Under the pieces are notes generated by a model. The model was not told the origin of the DNA and ran no database searches. It saw nothing but the letters and a program-made list of their open reading frames with translations. Made by a program: the position numbers and the translations under genes. 32,356 bases of DNA from Pseudomonadales bacterium (lineage in GTDB: Bacteria > Pseudomonadota > Gammaproteobacteria > Pseudomonadales > Azotimanducaceae), in the NCBI GenBank assembly GCA_016779385.1, contig JADHNT010000022.1:1-32356 (forward strand), given 5' to 3'. This document shows, in pieces, positions 7,078 to 13,796 of this stretch (the first letter of the stretch is position 1; each line of letters starts with the position of its first letter).

Positions 7078-8781
7078 ATGGCACGGCAAGCGCCCTCCCT
7101 GCTGAGCGCCTTTCGCCTCGTAATCGGCGGCGAATCCGCCTTCTTCAACATGGCCGTTCTCTTCGGCGTGGTACTGAGCGGCCTTACCCTCGGCGTACCC
7201 GTGGCGGTGCAGCTTCTCATCGATTCCATTGCTAATCTTGGGTCGCTCCAGCCCGTGCTGATTTTGTCCTGCGTGCTCTTTGTGGTGCTGCTTATCGCAG
7301 GGAGCCTCGTCGCTCTGCAGAACTTCGTGCTCGAGCGCTTCGAACGGCGCTTTTATGCGCGCACGGCGAAGGAGATCACCCTGCGGACCCGCTATGCGGA
7401 CACGGAAGCCCTGGAAGGCAGTCACCGAGAAGACCTCTACAATCGCTTTTTTGAGATCGACGCCATCAAGGGCCAGGTGCCCGTACTGCTCACGACGGGC
7501 CTCAACCTCGTGCTTCAGGCCCTGGTTGGTTACGTGGTGGTGGCCTTCTACCATCCCTATTTTCTGATCGTCGGCGTTGTGCACGCGGCCTTGATCTACC
7601 TCATTTGGCGCAGCACGGACGCCGGCGCCGTGCGCGGTGTGAAGGGCCTCTCGAACGCCAAATACCGCATGGGCGCCTGGCTTGAGTCCCTGGCCCTTCG
7701 CCATCGTCTGTTTAAGTCGGAGCGAGGCCTCGGCTGGGCCACAGCGCGGACCAACGCCTTGACGGAAGACTATCTCAGCGCCCACCGAGAACACTTTCGC
7801 TACAGCTTTACCCAGGTACTTGCCTATCAATTCCTCATGGCGGCGGGCAGCGCCCTACTCCTAGGAATTGGGGGCTGGCTGGTGGTGCGAGGCCAGCTCA
7901 CCGTGGGCCAGCTCGTGGCCGCAGAACTGATCTTGGGCACGATCTTTTTGAACATGGGAAGCTTCGCCTCCGTGCTTGAAGGCTGGTACAGCCTGCGCCC
8001 CGCGGTGGAAAAGCTTGCCCAGCTCTATTTGTTGCCCCCCGAAGAACCTCACGGTACCCCTACCTTAGAAATGGCGAGCTGGGCACCTACGCTCACCTTC
8101 GAGGGGGCAAAGCTTCGCCACCGTCAGCGCACGCTCACCCTGTCGGCCCACTTCCCGGAAGCCAGCACCACCCTCGTGGCGCCGGAAACGGTGAGCGTCA
8201 CGGAAGCCTTCTGCGCCGGTGCCACCCAACTCCAGCTGCCCACCGGCGGCGCCTTGCGCTTCGGCAGCATCGACGGTGAGCGCCTACCCGCTGGGACGCT
8301 CCGAGACGAAGTCCTGGTGGTCAGCGATACCCTGCTTCTGGCCTGCTCCATTGCGGACTTCCTCCGGATCGGTAATCCCGCCCTTCCCCGGAGCGAAATG
8401 ATGAAGGCCCTGGCGGTAGTGGGGCTGGCGGAAATTGTTGAAGGGTTTCCGGAGAGGCTCGACACCCTTCTTACGCCCAGCGGCGGGCCGTTTACGACCA
8501 GTGAAGCCCTGCGCCTTAAGATCGCCCGGGCCATCGCTTACGATCCGAAGATCCTCATTCTGAGCCCCACCTGTGACCTCCTCCGGGTGGAACGGCGCCG
8601 CGCCATCGTAAAGGCCTTTAAGGATCGGAACCGCACGCTCATCGTGCTTTCTAATCGCCTAGACCTCGAGGGCTTTGATCAGTATCTCCGCCTGGGGGAC
8701 GGCTACGGACAGCGCTATGACACCCTGGAAGCCCTGCTCGACGCGGAGCACGCCGCTCACCCCGCTGGAGCCCTGCTATGA
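7078..8781 (+). CDS. ABC exporter-like membrane protein with degenerate, probably ATPase-dead nucleotide-binding domain
   Basis: 567 residues with the half-transporter layout of type I secretion exporters: six predicted membrane helices in residues 20-300 (for example FNMAVLFGVVLSGLTLGV and LAYQFLMAAGSALLLGIG), then a full-length nucleotide-binding-domain fold at about 335-545. No N-terminal peptidase domain. Every catalytic motif is replaced: the Walker A place reads VAPETVSVTE (367-376) with no GxGKS/T; the Q-loop position is S416; the LSGGQ place reads FTTSE (472-476); Walker B LLLDE reads ILILSP (S496, P497); the H-loop His is N526. Yet neighbouring fold segments remain (RLKIARAIAYDPKILIL), and there is no frameshift or stop, so it is a maintained pseudo-ATPase, not decay. 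ATG 7078 has AGGAG upstream. Its end overlaps the HlyD gene (ATGA). Confidence 0.85.
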   Translation: MARQAPSLLSAFRLVIGGESAFFNMAVLFGVVLSGLTLGVPVAVQLLIDSIANLGSLQPVLILSCVLFVVLLIAGSLVALQNFVLERFERRFYARTAKEITLRTRYADTEALEGSHREDLYNRFFEIDAIKGQVPVLLTTGLNLVLQALVGYVVVAFYHPYFLIVGVVHAALIYLIWRSTDAGAVRGVKGLSNAKYRMGAWLESLALRHRLFKSERGLGWATARTNALTEDYLSAHREHFRYSFTQVLAYQFLMAAGSALLLGIGGWLVVRGQLTVGQLVAAELILGTIFLNMGSFASVLEGWYSLRPAVEKLAQLYLLPPEEPHGTPTLEMASWAPTLTFEGAKLRHRQRTLTLSAHFPEASTTLVAPETVSVTEAFCAGATQLQLPTGGALRFGSIDGERLPAGTLRDEVLVVSDTLLLACSIADFLRIGNPALPRSEMMKALAVVGLAEIVEGFPERLDTLLTPSGGPFTTSEALRLKIARAIAYDPKILILSPTCDLLRVERRRAIVKAFKDRNRTLIVLSNRLDLEGFDQYLRLGDGYGQRYDTLEALLDAEHAAHPAGALL

Positions 8782-9848
8782 CGTCGGAATCGAGAAGGGG
8801 ATCCCTCGGCGCCGCGCCGCTGGAAGCATTCGTTGCCGAGCGCCATCGCGCAGCCTTCACGGCCCTTGCCGCTCAGCAGCTGCCCCGCCCCCTAAAAACC
8901 CTTCGCCTTTTGATCCTCGGGGCCTTGCTGCTTCTGGTCGCCTTCCTGTCCTATACCCCCTGGGTGCAAAACGCCGCTGGGGATGGCCGGGTCACGACCC
9001 TAAACCCTGCGGAGCGCAGCCAAACGCTCACCAGCTTCGCTTCCGGGCGCCTGGCCCGCTGGCACGTCCGGGACGGCAGCTACGTCAGCCAGGGCGACCC
9101 CATCGTCGACATTGTGGACATCGATCCCCAGCTCGTGGAGCGCCTCACGGCGGAGCAGCGCGCGGTCCAAGCGGCCTTCAAGGCAGCCCAGGAAGCCACG
9201 CGCACGGCGCGCCTGAATTTGGAGCGGCAGCGGCGCTTGCTGGAGCAGGGGCTCACCTCCCAGGTCGCCTTCGAACGGGCGCAAATCCTGGTTAACGAAT
9301 TGAGCGCCAAGGAAAGCGAGGCGGAGGCCTCCTTAAATCAGGCGCGGGTGGCGGTCACCCGGCAAACCACGCAGCAGGTGGTCGCGCCCCGGGATGGCAC
9401 TATCCTCGGCATTAGGGCTGGAGACATGGGTACCTTGGTCCGCGCCGGGGACGTGATCGCCGAATTCGTTCCCAAGGTCTCAAACCCCGCTATTGAGCTC
9501 TACATCTCAGGACTCGATGCCTCCCTCGTCACCCCCGGGCGCAAGGCTCGGGTGATGTTCGAGGGCTGGCCCGCGGTGCAGTTTGGAGGCTGGCCCGAGG
9601 TGGCCGTAGGCACCTTCGGCGCCGTGGTGAGCACGGTGGATCCCGTGGTCTCCCCCAATGGCCGCTTCCGCGTGCTCCTGGTCCCCGATCCCGGCGACGC
9701 GCCCTGGCCCTCCAACGCCTACCTGCGCTTCGGGGCCCAAGCCCGGGGCTGGATCCTGCTAGACACGGTGTCCGTGGGCTATGAGCTTTGGCGACGGCTG
9801 AACGGCTTCCCCCCGGAAAACAGCGTCGGGGCGGCGCCTCGTGCTTAG
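8778..9848 (+). CDS. HlyD family periplasmic adaptor (membrane fusion protein)
   Basis: 356 residues. A cytoplasmic N-terminus of about 40 residues precedes one membrane helix (LRLLILGALLLLVAFLSY, 42-59). In the periplasm come the first lipoyl half (ASGRLARWHVRDGSYVSQGD, 88-107), a coiled-coil hairpin of roughly 85 residues (RLTAEQRAVQAAFKAAQEAT onward to about 200), the second lipoyl half (VVAPRDGTILGIRAGDMGTL) and a beta-barrel region. This is the architecture of type I secretion and tripartite adaptors, with a rather short coiled coil. The ATG overlaps the stop of the ABC gene, and its 3' end overlaps the next start by eight bases, so the three proteins are translationally coupled and probably form one complex across both membranes. 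Confidence 0.9.
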   Translation: MTSESRRGSLGAAPLEAFVAERHRAAFTALAAQQLPRPLKTLRLLILGALLLLVAFLSYTPWVQNAAGDGRVTTLNPAERSQTLTSFASGRLARWHVRDGSYVSQGDPIVDIVDIDPQLVERLTAEQRAVQAAFKAAQEATRTARLNLERQRRLLEQGLTSQVAFERAQILVNELSAKESEAEASLNQARVAVTRQTTQQVVAPRDGTILGIRAGDMGTLVRAGDVIAEFVPKVSNPAIELYISGLDASLVTPGRKARVMFEGWPAVQFGGWPEVAVGTFGAVVSTVDPVVSPNGRFRVLLVPDPGDAPWPSNAYLRFGAQARGWILLDTVSVGYELWRRLNGFPPENSVGAAPRA

Positions 9849-11280
9849 ACCCCTGCTTTTTGCCCTGAGCCTAGCCTTTGCCGCGAGTGGCCCGGTCGCA
9901 GCCGCGCAGGCCACGAAGGTCCTTACCGCGCAGACCGTGCTGGCGGCTTCGGCCCGGGCCGTCCCTACAATCCTTGAAGCCCGATCCCTGCGCACCGCCG
10001 TGGTGGCCCAGCGCTTAGCTGCGGAGGGGGGGTTCGACCGCACCCTCTCCCAGGGCGCGCGACAGTGGGTATTCGGGGACTACGACGGCTTCGACGCCGA
10101 TCTAAAGCTGACCCAGCCCCTCGCCACCCTTGGTGGCGATCTCACGGCGGCCTACCGCATCAGCGACGGCAGCTTTCCCCGTTACGAAACGGAGCGCCAA
10201 ACCCTGGGCGGCGGGGAGCTTAGCCTGGGCCTCACCATTCCCCTACTCCAGGATCGCACCCTGGATGACCGGCGCTTCGCGCGGCAGGACGCTACCCTGG
10301 CTATTGCCGAGGCCGACGCCTCCCTGCTTCAAACCCAGCTCGACGTGCAGCACGATGCCCTCATCGCCTACTGGCGCTGGGTGGCCGCGGGGCGGAAGCT
10401 CGCCATCTTCGAGAAGCTTCTCGCCATTGCCGAAGAGCGAGACCAGGCCTTTCGGGCCCAGTCCGCAGTGGGGGATATCGCGGAAATCGCCGTGGTGGAA
10501 AACCAGCAAAACCTCCTGAAGCGGCGCCAGCTGGCCCGCCGGGCAGCCCGGGATTTCACCCTGGCAGCCACGGATTTGAGCTTCTTTCTGCGAGACGACA
10601 ACGGAGCCATGCAGCCCGTGGAGGCGGCCGCCCTCCCCCCGGCTTTCCCTCCCATCGCAGGAACGGAGGCTCAGCTGGCACCAGCGCGCCTTGCCGCCAT
10701 CATCGAGGCGACGCCCACGCTCCAGGCCCTGACGCAGAAGGCCCAGCGCCTGCGTCTGAAGCGAAACCTCGCCCGGAACGATCTGCGCCCGGAGCTCGAT
10801 TTTTCCCTGAAGCTGGCGAAGGATCTGGGGCAGGGACCTCGAACCTTAAATGGCAACGACGTGATTACGGGCCTCGAATTCTCCCTGCCCCTGCAGCGAC
10901 GAAAGGCCCGGGGCGCCCAGGAGGAAGCGGAAGCGGCGCTGCAGGCCGTCACCTTTCGGCAGGCACGGGAAACGGATGGACTTCGCCTAGCAATCCTTCG
11001 TCTTCAGGAGACGGTCGCCGCCGCGGCGGACTTTGCGGCCCTCGCCGATCAGGAGGCGGACGCTGCGGAAACGCTCGAGGCAGCGGAATGGGTGAAGTTT
11101 CGCGAAGGCGCAAGCAGCTTTTTTATTTTAAACGCTCGGGAAGAAAACACCGCCGATGCCAGAGTGCGAGCCCTCGATGCCCAGCTGGCCTTCCAGCAGG
11201 CCGTGGCGGACTTCGCCCTGGTCACGGCGGATCGGGGCCGCCTGGGCCTTGCTTCCCCAACCCCACCGGAGGCGCCCTAA
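9841..11280 (+). CDS. TolC family outer membrane channel protein
   Basis: 479 residues starting with GTG inside the end of the HlyD gene. A signal peptide (LRPLLFALSLAFAASGPVAAA) is followed by two similar halves rich in long amphipathic helices with Ala/Gln/Arg-rich heptads (for example DASLLQTQLDVQHDALIAYWRW and the 320-460 region with QEEAEAALQAV and LADQEADAAETLEAAE), separated by beta segments, as in the outer membrane efflux protein (OEP) repeat. It would provide the outer membrane exit duct for the ABC/HlyD complex. No lipobox is seen. Position directly after the adaptor gene makes it a dedicated channel rather than the shared housekeeping TolC. Three bases separate it from phhB. Confidence 0.88.
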   Translation: MLRPLLFALSLAFAASGPVAAAQATKVLTAQTVLAASARAVPTILEARSLRTAVVAQRLAAEGGFDRTLSQGARQWVFGDYDGFDADLKLTQPLATLGGDLTAAYRISDGSFPRYETERQTLGGGELSLGLTIPLLQDRTLDDRRFARQDATLAIAEADASLLQTQLDVQHDALIAYWRWVAAGRKLAIFEKLLAIAEERDQAFRAQSAVGDIAEIAVVENQQNLLKRRQLARRAARDFTLAATDLSFFLRDDNGAMQPVEAAALPPAFPPIAGTEAQLAPARLAAIIEATPTLQALTQKAQRLRLKRNLARNDLRPELDFSLKLAKDLGQGPRTLNGNDVITGLEFSLPLQRRKARGAQEEAEAALQAVTFRQARETDGLRLAILRLQETVAAAADFAALADQEADAAETLEAAEWVKFREGASSFFILNAREENTADARVRALDAQLAFQQAVADFALVTADRGRLGLASPTPPEAP

Positions 11281-11283
11281 GCC

Positions 11284-11574
11284 ATGCCCCTACTCAGCGA
11301 CGAAGCCCGCAACGCAGCCCTGGCGGAGCTACCCACCTGGACCCTCGAAGGCGATGGCACGGTGATCAGCCAGCGCTTTACCTTCCCGGACTTCCCCAGC
11401 GCCATGGCCGCCATGGTCCGCGTTGCCTTTGAGGCGGAAGCCCTCGGCCATCACCCGGACTGGGCGAACAGCTACAACCGCCTGGAGGTGCGCCTCACCA
11501 CCCATGACGCCGGGGGCCTCACGGAGAAGGACATCGCCCTGGCTAAGGTCTTCGAGGCGCTCTGCGCCCCCTAG
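11284..11574 (+). CDS. phhB: 4a-hydroxytetrahydrobiopterin dehydratase (pterin-4a-carbinolamine dehydratase)
   Basis: 96 residues, the normal size. The signature EALGHHPDW (52-60), with active-site H56-H57-P58, and LTTHDAGGLTEKD (71-83), with H74-D75, are unmistakable for the PCD/DCoH family. The enzyme dehydrates 4a-hydroxy-tetrahydropterin made by phenylalanine hydroxylase, a step in pterin cofactor recycling in the cytoplasm. Start ATG 11284 lies three bases after the TolC-like gene stop, so it is probably transcribed with the exporter operon although no functional link is known; a phenylalanine hydroxylase gene is not in this window. Confidence 0.93.
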   Translation: MPLLSDEARNAALAELPTWTLEGDGTVISQRFTFPDFPSAMAAMVRVAFEAEALGHHPDWANSYNRLEVRLTTHDAGGLTEKDIALAKVFEALCAP

Positions 11575-11579
11575 GCGCG

Positions 11580-11585
11580 TATACT
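11580..11585 (+). promoter_or_regulatory. Possible -10 element for the cinA-like gene
   Basis: TATACT lies 25 bases before the ATG of the cinA-like gene, immediately after the phhB stop. I find no matching -35 hexamer 15-18 bases upstream, so this is a weak call based on the hexamer and its position. Confidence 0.3.
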
Positions 11586-11610
11586 GGCGTCACGTACTCA
11601 GGGAGGTGTC

Positions 11611-12369
11611 ATGAGCTTTCAACCCGTTACCGCTTGCGTCCTTTTGATCGGCAATGAGCTCCTTTCCGGTCGAACGCAGGATGCGAACCTTGCGCACCTG
11701 GCCACGACGCTTAACGAGGTGGGCGTTTCCGTGCGCGAAGCCCGAGTCATCCCCGATGACCCCAAGGTCATCATCGAGACCTTAAACAGTGTACGGGCCT
11801 GCTTTGACTACGTGTTTACCACCGGAGGCATTGGACCCACCCACGACGACATCACCGCGGAATGCGTCGCCGAAGCCTTTGCCGTACCCCTGGTGATGAA
11901 TGAGGAGATCGCCGAGACCATTCGCGGCTACGCCAAGGTCCGAGGCATGAGCGACACTGTGCTCGCTGCCAGCCTGCGCATGGCGCGCGTGCCCCAGGGG
12001 GCACGGCTATTGCCCACGGACGTCGGCGCCCCGGGGTTTGCCATCGACAACGTTCACGTGATGGCGGGAATCCCCGCGGTGATGCAGTCCATGATCAGCA
12101 AGCTCGCCCCCACCCTCAGGGGCGCTCGCCCGGTCCGGAGCCGCAGCGTCGGTGCCTACCTCGGGGAGAGCATCATCGCCGATGCGCTGACGGCGCTACA
12201 AAACCGCTTCGACGACATCGACCTTGGGTCCTACCCCTTCAACGATGAGGGCCGCTACGGCACCACCCTCGTAGCCCGGGGCACGGATGAAGCGCGCCTG
12301 GATACGGTGCTCGATGCGCTTCGCCAGCTCATCATCGACCACGGGGCCGAGCCCCTGGCGCGAAGCTAG
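11611..12369 (+). CDS. CinA/MoaB-like molybdopterin-binding domain protein (stand-alone CinA N-terminal domain)
   Basis: 252 residues; GGGAGG four bases before ATG 11611 fixes the start. The N-terminal 170 residues are a MoCF-type domain: LIGNELLSGRTQDANL (about 11-26), then TTGGIGPTHDDIT (about 71-83), the conserved motif of MoaB/CinA, and GAPGFAIDNVHVMAGIP. The C-terminal PncC nicotinamide-nucleotide amidase domain of full CinA (total about 410) is absent; the last 80 residues (YLGESIIADALTALQNRF, YGTTLVARG) form the small middle domain. CinA-type domains hydrolyse pyrophosphate in ADP-ribose or NMN-related compounds, but for this short form the role is not settled. Its TAG stop shares CTAG with the convergent gene. 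Confidence 0.85.
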   Translation: MSFQPVTACVLLIGNELLSGRTQDANLAHLATTLNEVGVSVREARVIPDDPKVIIETLNSVRACFDYVFTTGGIGPTHDDITAECVAEAFAVPLVMNEEIAETIRGYAKVRGMSDTVLAASLRMARVPQGARLLPTDVGAPGFAIDNVHVMAGIPAVMQSMISKLAPTLRGARPVRSRSVGAYLGESIIADALTALQNRFDDIDLGSYPFNDEGRYGTTLVARGTDEARLDTVLDALRQLIIDHGAEPLARS

Positions 12370-12920
12370 CGACCCTCAAAGGCCGGCAAGCCGTCGAGGC
12401 TTCGCCGGTTATTCTTCTGCCGATAGACCGCCAGGCCTTCCGGCCCCCGCTTCTCCGCCCAGCGATCGAGCACGTCCCGCGGTTCCACCAGCGCCATCTT
12501 CGGCACGGAGTAGCCGCAGGAATCATTGATACGAGAGATCTTCAGAGTCATGACGGCCCGAGCCCCGGGACCCGGGAGGAGTCCCAGACGGGCGATATCC
12601 TCATCGAAGGCCGCCGTGCCCACCTGCGTCGCCGTTCCCTTGCCATAGAGCCGTAGTATGCGCGCCGGCCCTTCGAAGGCGCAAAACATGATAGTCATGC
12701 GCCCATTTTCCCCGAGGTGCGCAAGGGTTTCCGCGCCGCTGCCGGTGTAATCGAGGTAGGCCACGGTCAGGGGGTCGAGGACGCGAAAGCTATCGAGCCC
12801 CTTGGGGGACAGGTTCACGTGCCCCTCGGCGGACAGGGGCGCCGTCGCCACGAAGAACAGGGGCTGCTTTTCAATCCAGCGCGCAAGCTCCGGGGTCAGC
12901 TCGGGAATGCTTTTGGCCAT
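12366..12920 (-). CDS. Pyridoxamine 5'-phosphate oxidase-like (PNPOx-fold) flavoprotein
   Basis: 184 residues. ATG 12920 has GGAGG three bases upstream; the longer frame to 13028 would run into the start of the divergent dehydrogenase and is rejected. FFVATAPLSAEGHVNLSPKGLDSFRV (about 22-47) and VAYLDYTGSGAETLAHLGENGRMTIMF (about 53-79) are the FMN-binding split-barrel segments of the COG3576-type PNPOx-like family, followed by RILRLYGKGTA. The C-terminus (SRINDSCGYSVPKM) is typical of this branch. It is not the vitamin B6 enzyme PdxH itself; members bind FMN or other flavins and their substrates are mostly unknown. The stop shares CTAG with the cinA-like gene. Confidence 0.85.
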   Translation of the reverse strand: MAKSIPELTPELARWIEKQPLFFVATAPLSAEGHVNLSPKGLDSFRVLDPLTVAYLDYTGSGAETLAHLGENGRMTIMFCAFEGPARILRLYGKGTATQVGTAAFDEDIARLGLLPGPGARAVMTLKISRINDSCGYSVPKMALVEPRDVLDRWAEKRGPEGLAVYRQKNNRRSLDGLPAFEGR

Positions 12921-12971
12921 GGGTCCTCCGCGGGGGACGATGGGGAACGATTGGGCTACTCTGGCCCTCCT

Positions 12972-12990
12972 GTCTTGGGGGATGCAAGAC
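12972..12990. promoter_or_regulatory. Small inverted repeat in the PNPOx/SDR divergent gap
   Basis: GTCTTG and CAAGAC are perfect inverted copies separated by seven bases, 26 bases before the dehydrogenase start and in the 96-base gap between two divergent genes. It could be an operator half-site pair, or chance; six-base arms are short. Confidence 0.25.
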
Positions 12991-13016
12991 CTCGATTGCC
13001 TAGGGAGACGCGCAGC

Positions 13017-13775
13017 ATGAAAGATCACTTCGATTTAACGGGAAAGGTGGCCGTGATCACAGGCGGCAGCCGGGGCCTGGGGCGCGCCATGGCCTTCGCC
13101 TTCGCCGAACGCGGGGCGCGCCTAGTAATCGCCAGCCGGAAGCTCGAGCAGGTGGAGGAAACGGCAGAGGCCCTCCGAGCCACCGGCGCCGAGGTGCTCG
13201 GCCTCGCCTGCCACGTCGCCGACTGGGATCAATGCGATGCGCTCTTCGATGCCGCCATCACCCACTATGGCCGGGTCGACATCCTGGTGAACAACGCGGG
13301 CATGTCCCCCCTCTACCCCGATTTAGAGTCCGTTTCCGAAGCGCTTTTTGACAAAGTGGTGGGGGTGAACCTAAAGGGCCCCTTCCGCCTGATGGCTCGA
13401 GCCGGTACGCACATGGCTGCCGGGGACGGGGGCAGCATCATCAACATCTCGTCCATTGCGTCCCTTCAGCCGTCGCCCCACGCCGAGCCCTACGGCGCCG
13501 CGAAGGCCGGGCTGAATGCCCTTACCGAGTCCTTCGCCTGGGCCTTCGGGCCGAAGGTGCGGGTGAACGCCATTGCCGCCGGACCCTTCCTCACGGATAT
13601 CTCCAAGGCCTGGGATATGGAGGCCTTCTCGGCCCGGGCGGCCAGCACCATTCCCCTTCAGCGCGGCGGGGAACCGGAGGAAATCGTGGGCGCAGCGCTC
13701 TACTTTGCGTCCGCCGCTTCCAGCTACACCACGGGCACGGTGCTCCGGGTCGACGGCGGCTCCCGCACAGGCTGA
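13017..13775 (+). CDS. Short-chain dehydrogenase/reductase (classical SDR)
   Basis: 252 residues, the usual classical SDR size. ATG 13017 follows GGGAG by nine bases; the frame extends far upstream but that part is not SDR-like. Motifs: cofactor loop TGGSRGLG (15-22), NNAG (92-95), catalytic S146 in NISSIAS, Y159 and K163 (YGAAK), and a C-terminal VDGG. The Arg/Ser residues after strand 2 (ASRK, 39-42) suggest NADP(H) rather than NAD(H). Comparable SDRs often act on 3-hydroxyacyl or alcohol substrates; this one cannot be assigned. It ends with TGA, the only TGA in the window that is not part of a start/stop overlap, and converges on the N-acyl-D-amino-acid deacylase gene. Confidence 0.9.
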   Translation: MKDHFDLTGKVAVITGGSRGLGRAMAFAFAERGARLVIASRKLEQVEETAEALRATGAEVLGLACHVADWDQCDALFDAAITHYGRVDILVNNAGMSPLYPDLESVSEALFDKVVGVNLKGPFRLMARAGTHMAAGDGGSIINISSIASLQPSPHAEPYGAAKAGLNALTESFAWAFGPKVRVNAIAAGPFLTDISKAWDMEAFSARAASTIPLQRGGEPEEIVGAALYFASAASSYTTGTVLRVDGGSRTG

Positions 13776-13784
13776 GAGCGCGCG

Positions 13785-13796
13785 CCCTAGCTAGGG
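13785..13796. repeat. Perfect 12-bp palindrome CCCTAGCTAGGG at a convergent gene end
   Basis: The palindrome contains two CTAG tetramers and includes the TAG stop (minus strand, 13791-13793) of the deacylase gene; it lies ten bases after the TGA of the dehydrogenase. With no loop it makes a poor RNA hairpin by itself, although outer GCGCCC/GGGCGC arms (13782-13787 and 13801-13806) could help. Its role is unknown. Confidence 0.4.

Noticed and set aside
7078-8781. ABC gene as a frameshifted pseudogene
   Set aside because: The frame is continuous through all helices and the whole nucleotide-binding fold, codon use is normal, and neighbouring genes overlap it correctly.
12921-13028. Longer PNPOx-like protein starting near 13028
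   Set aside because: The extension overlaps the divergent dehydrogenase start and has no family similarity; GGAGG precedes ATG 12920.
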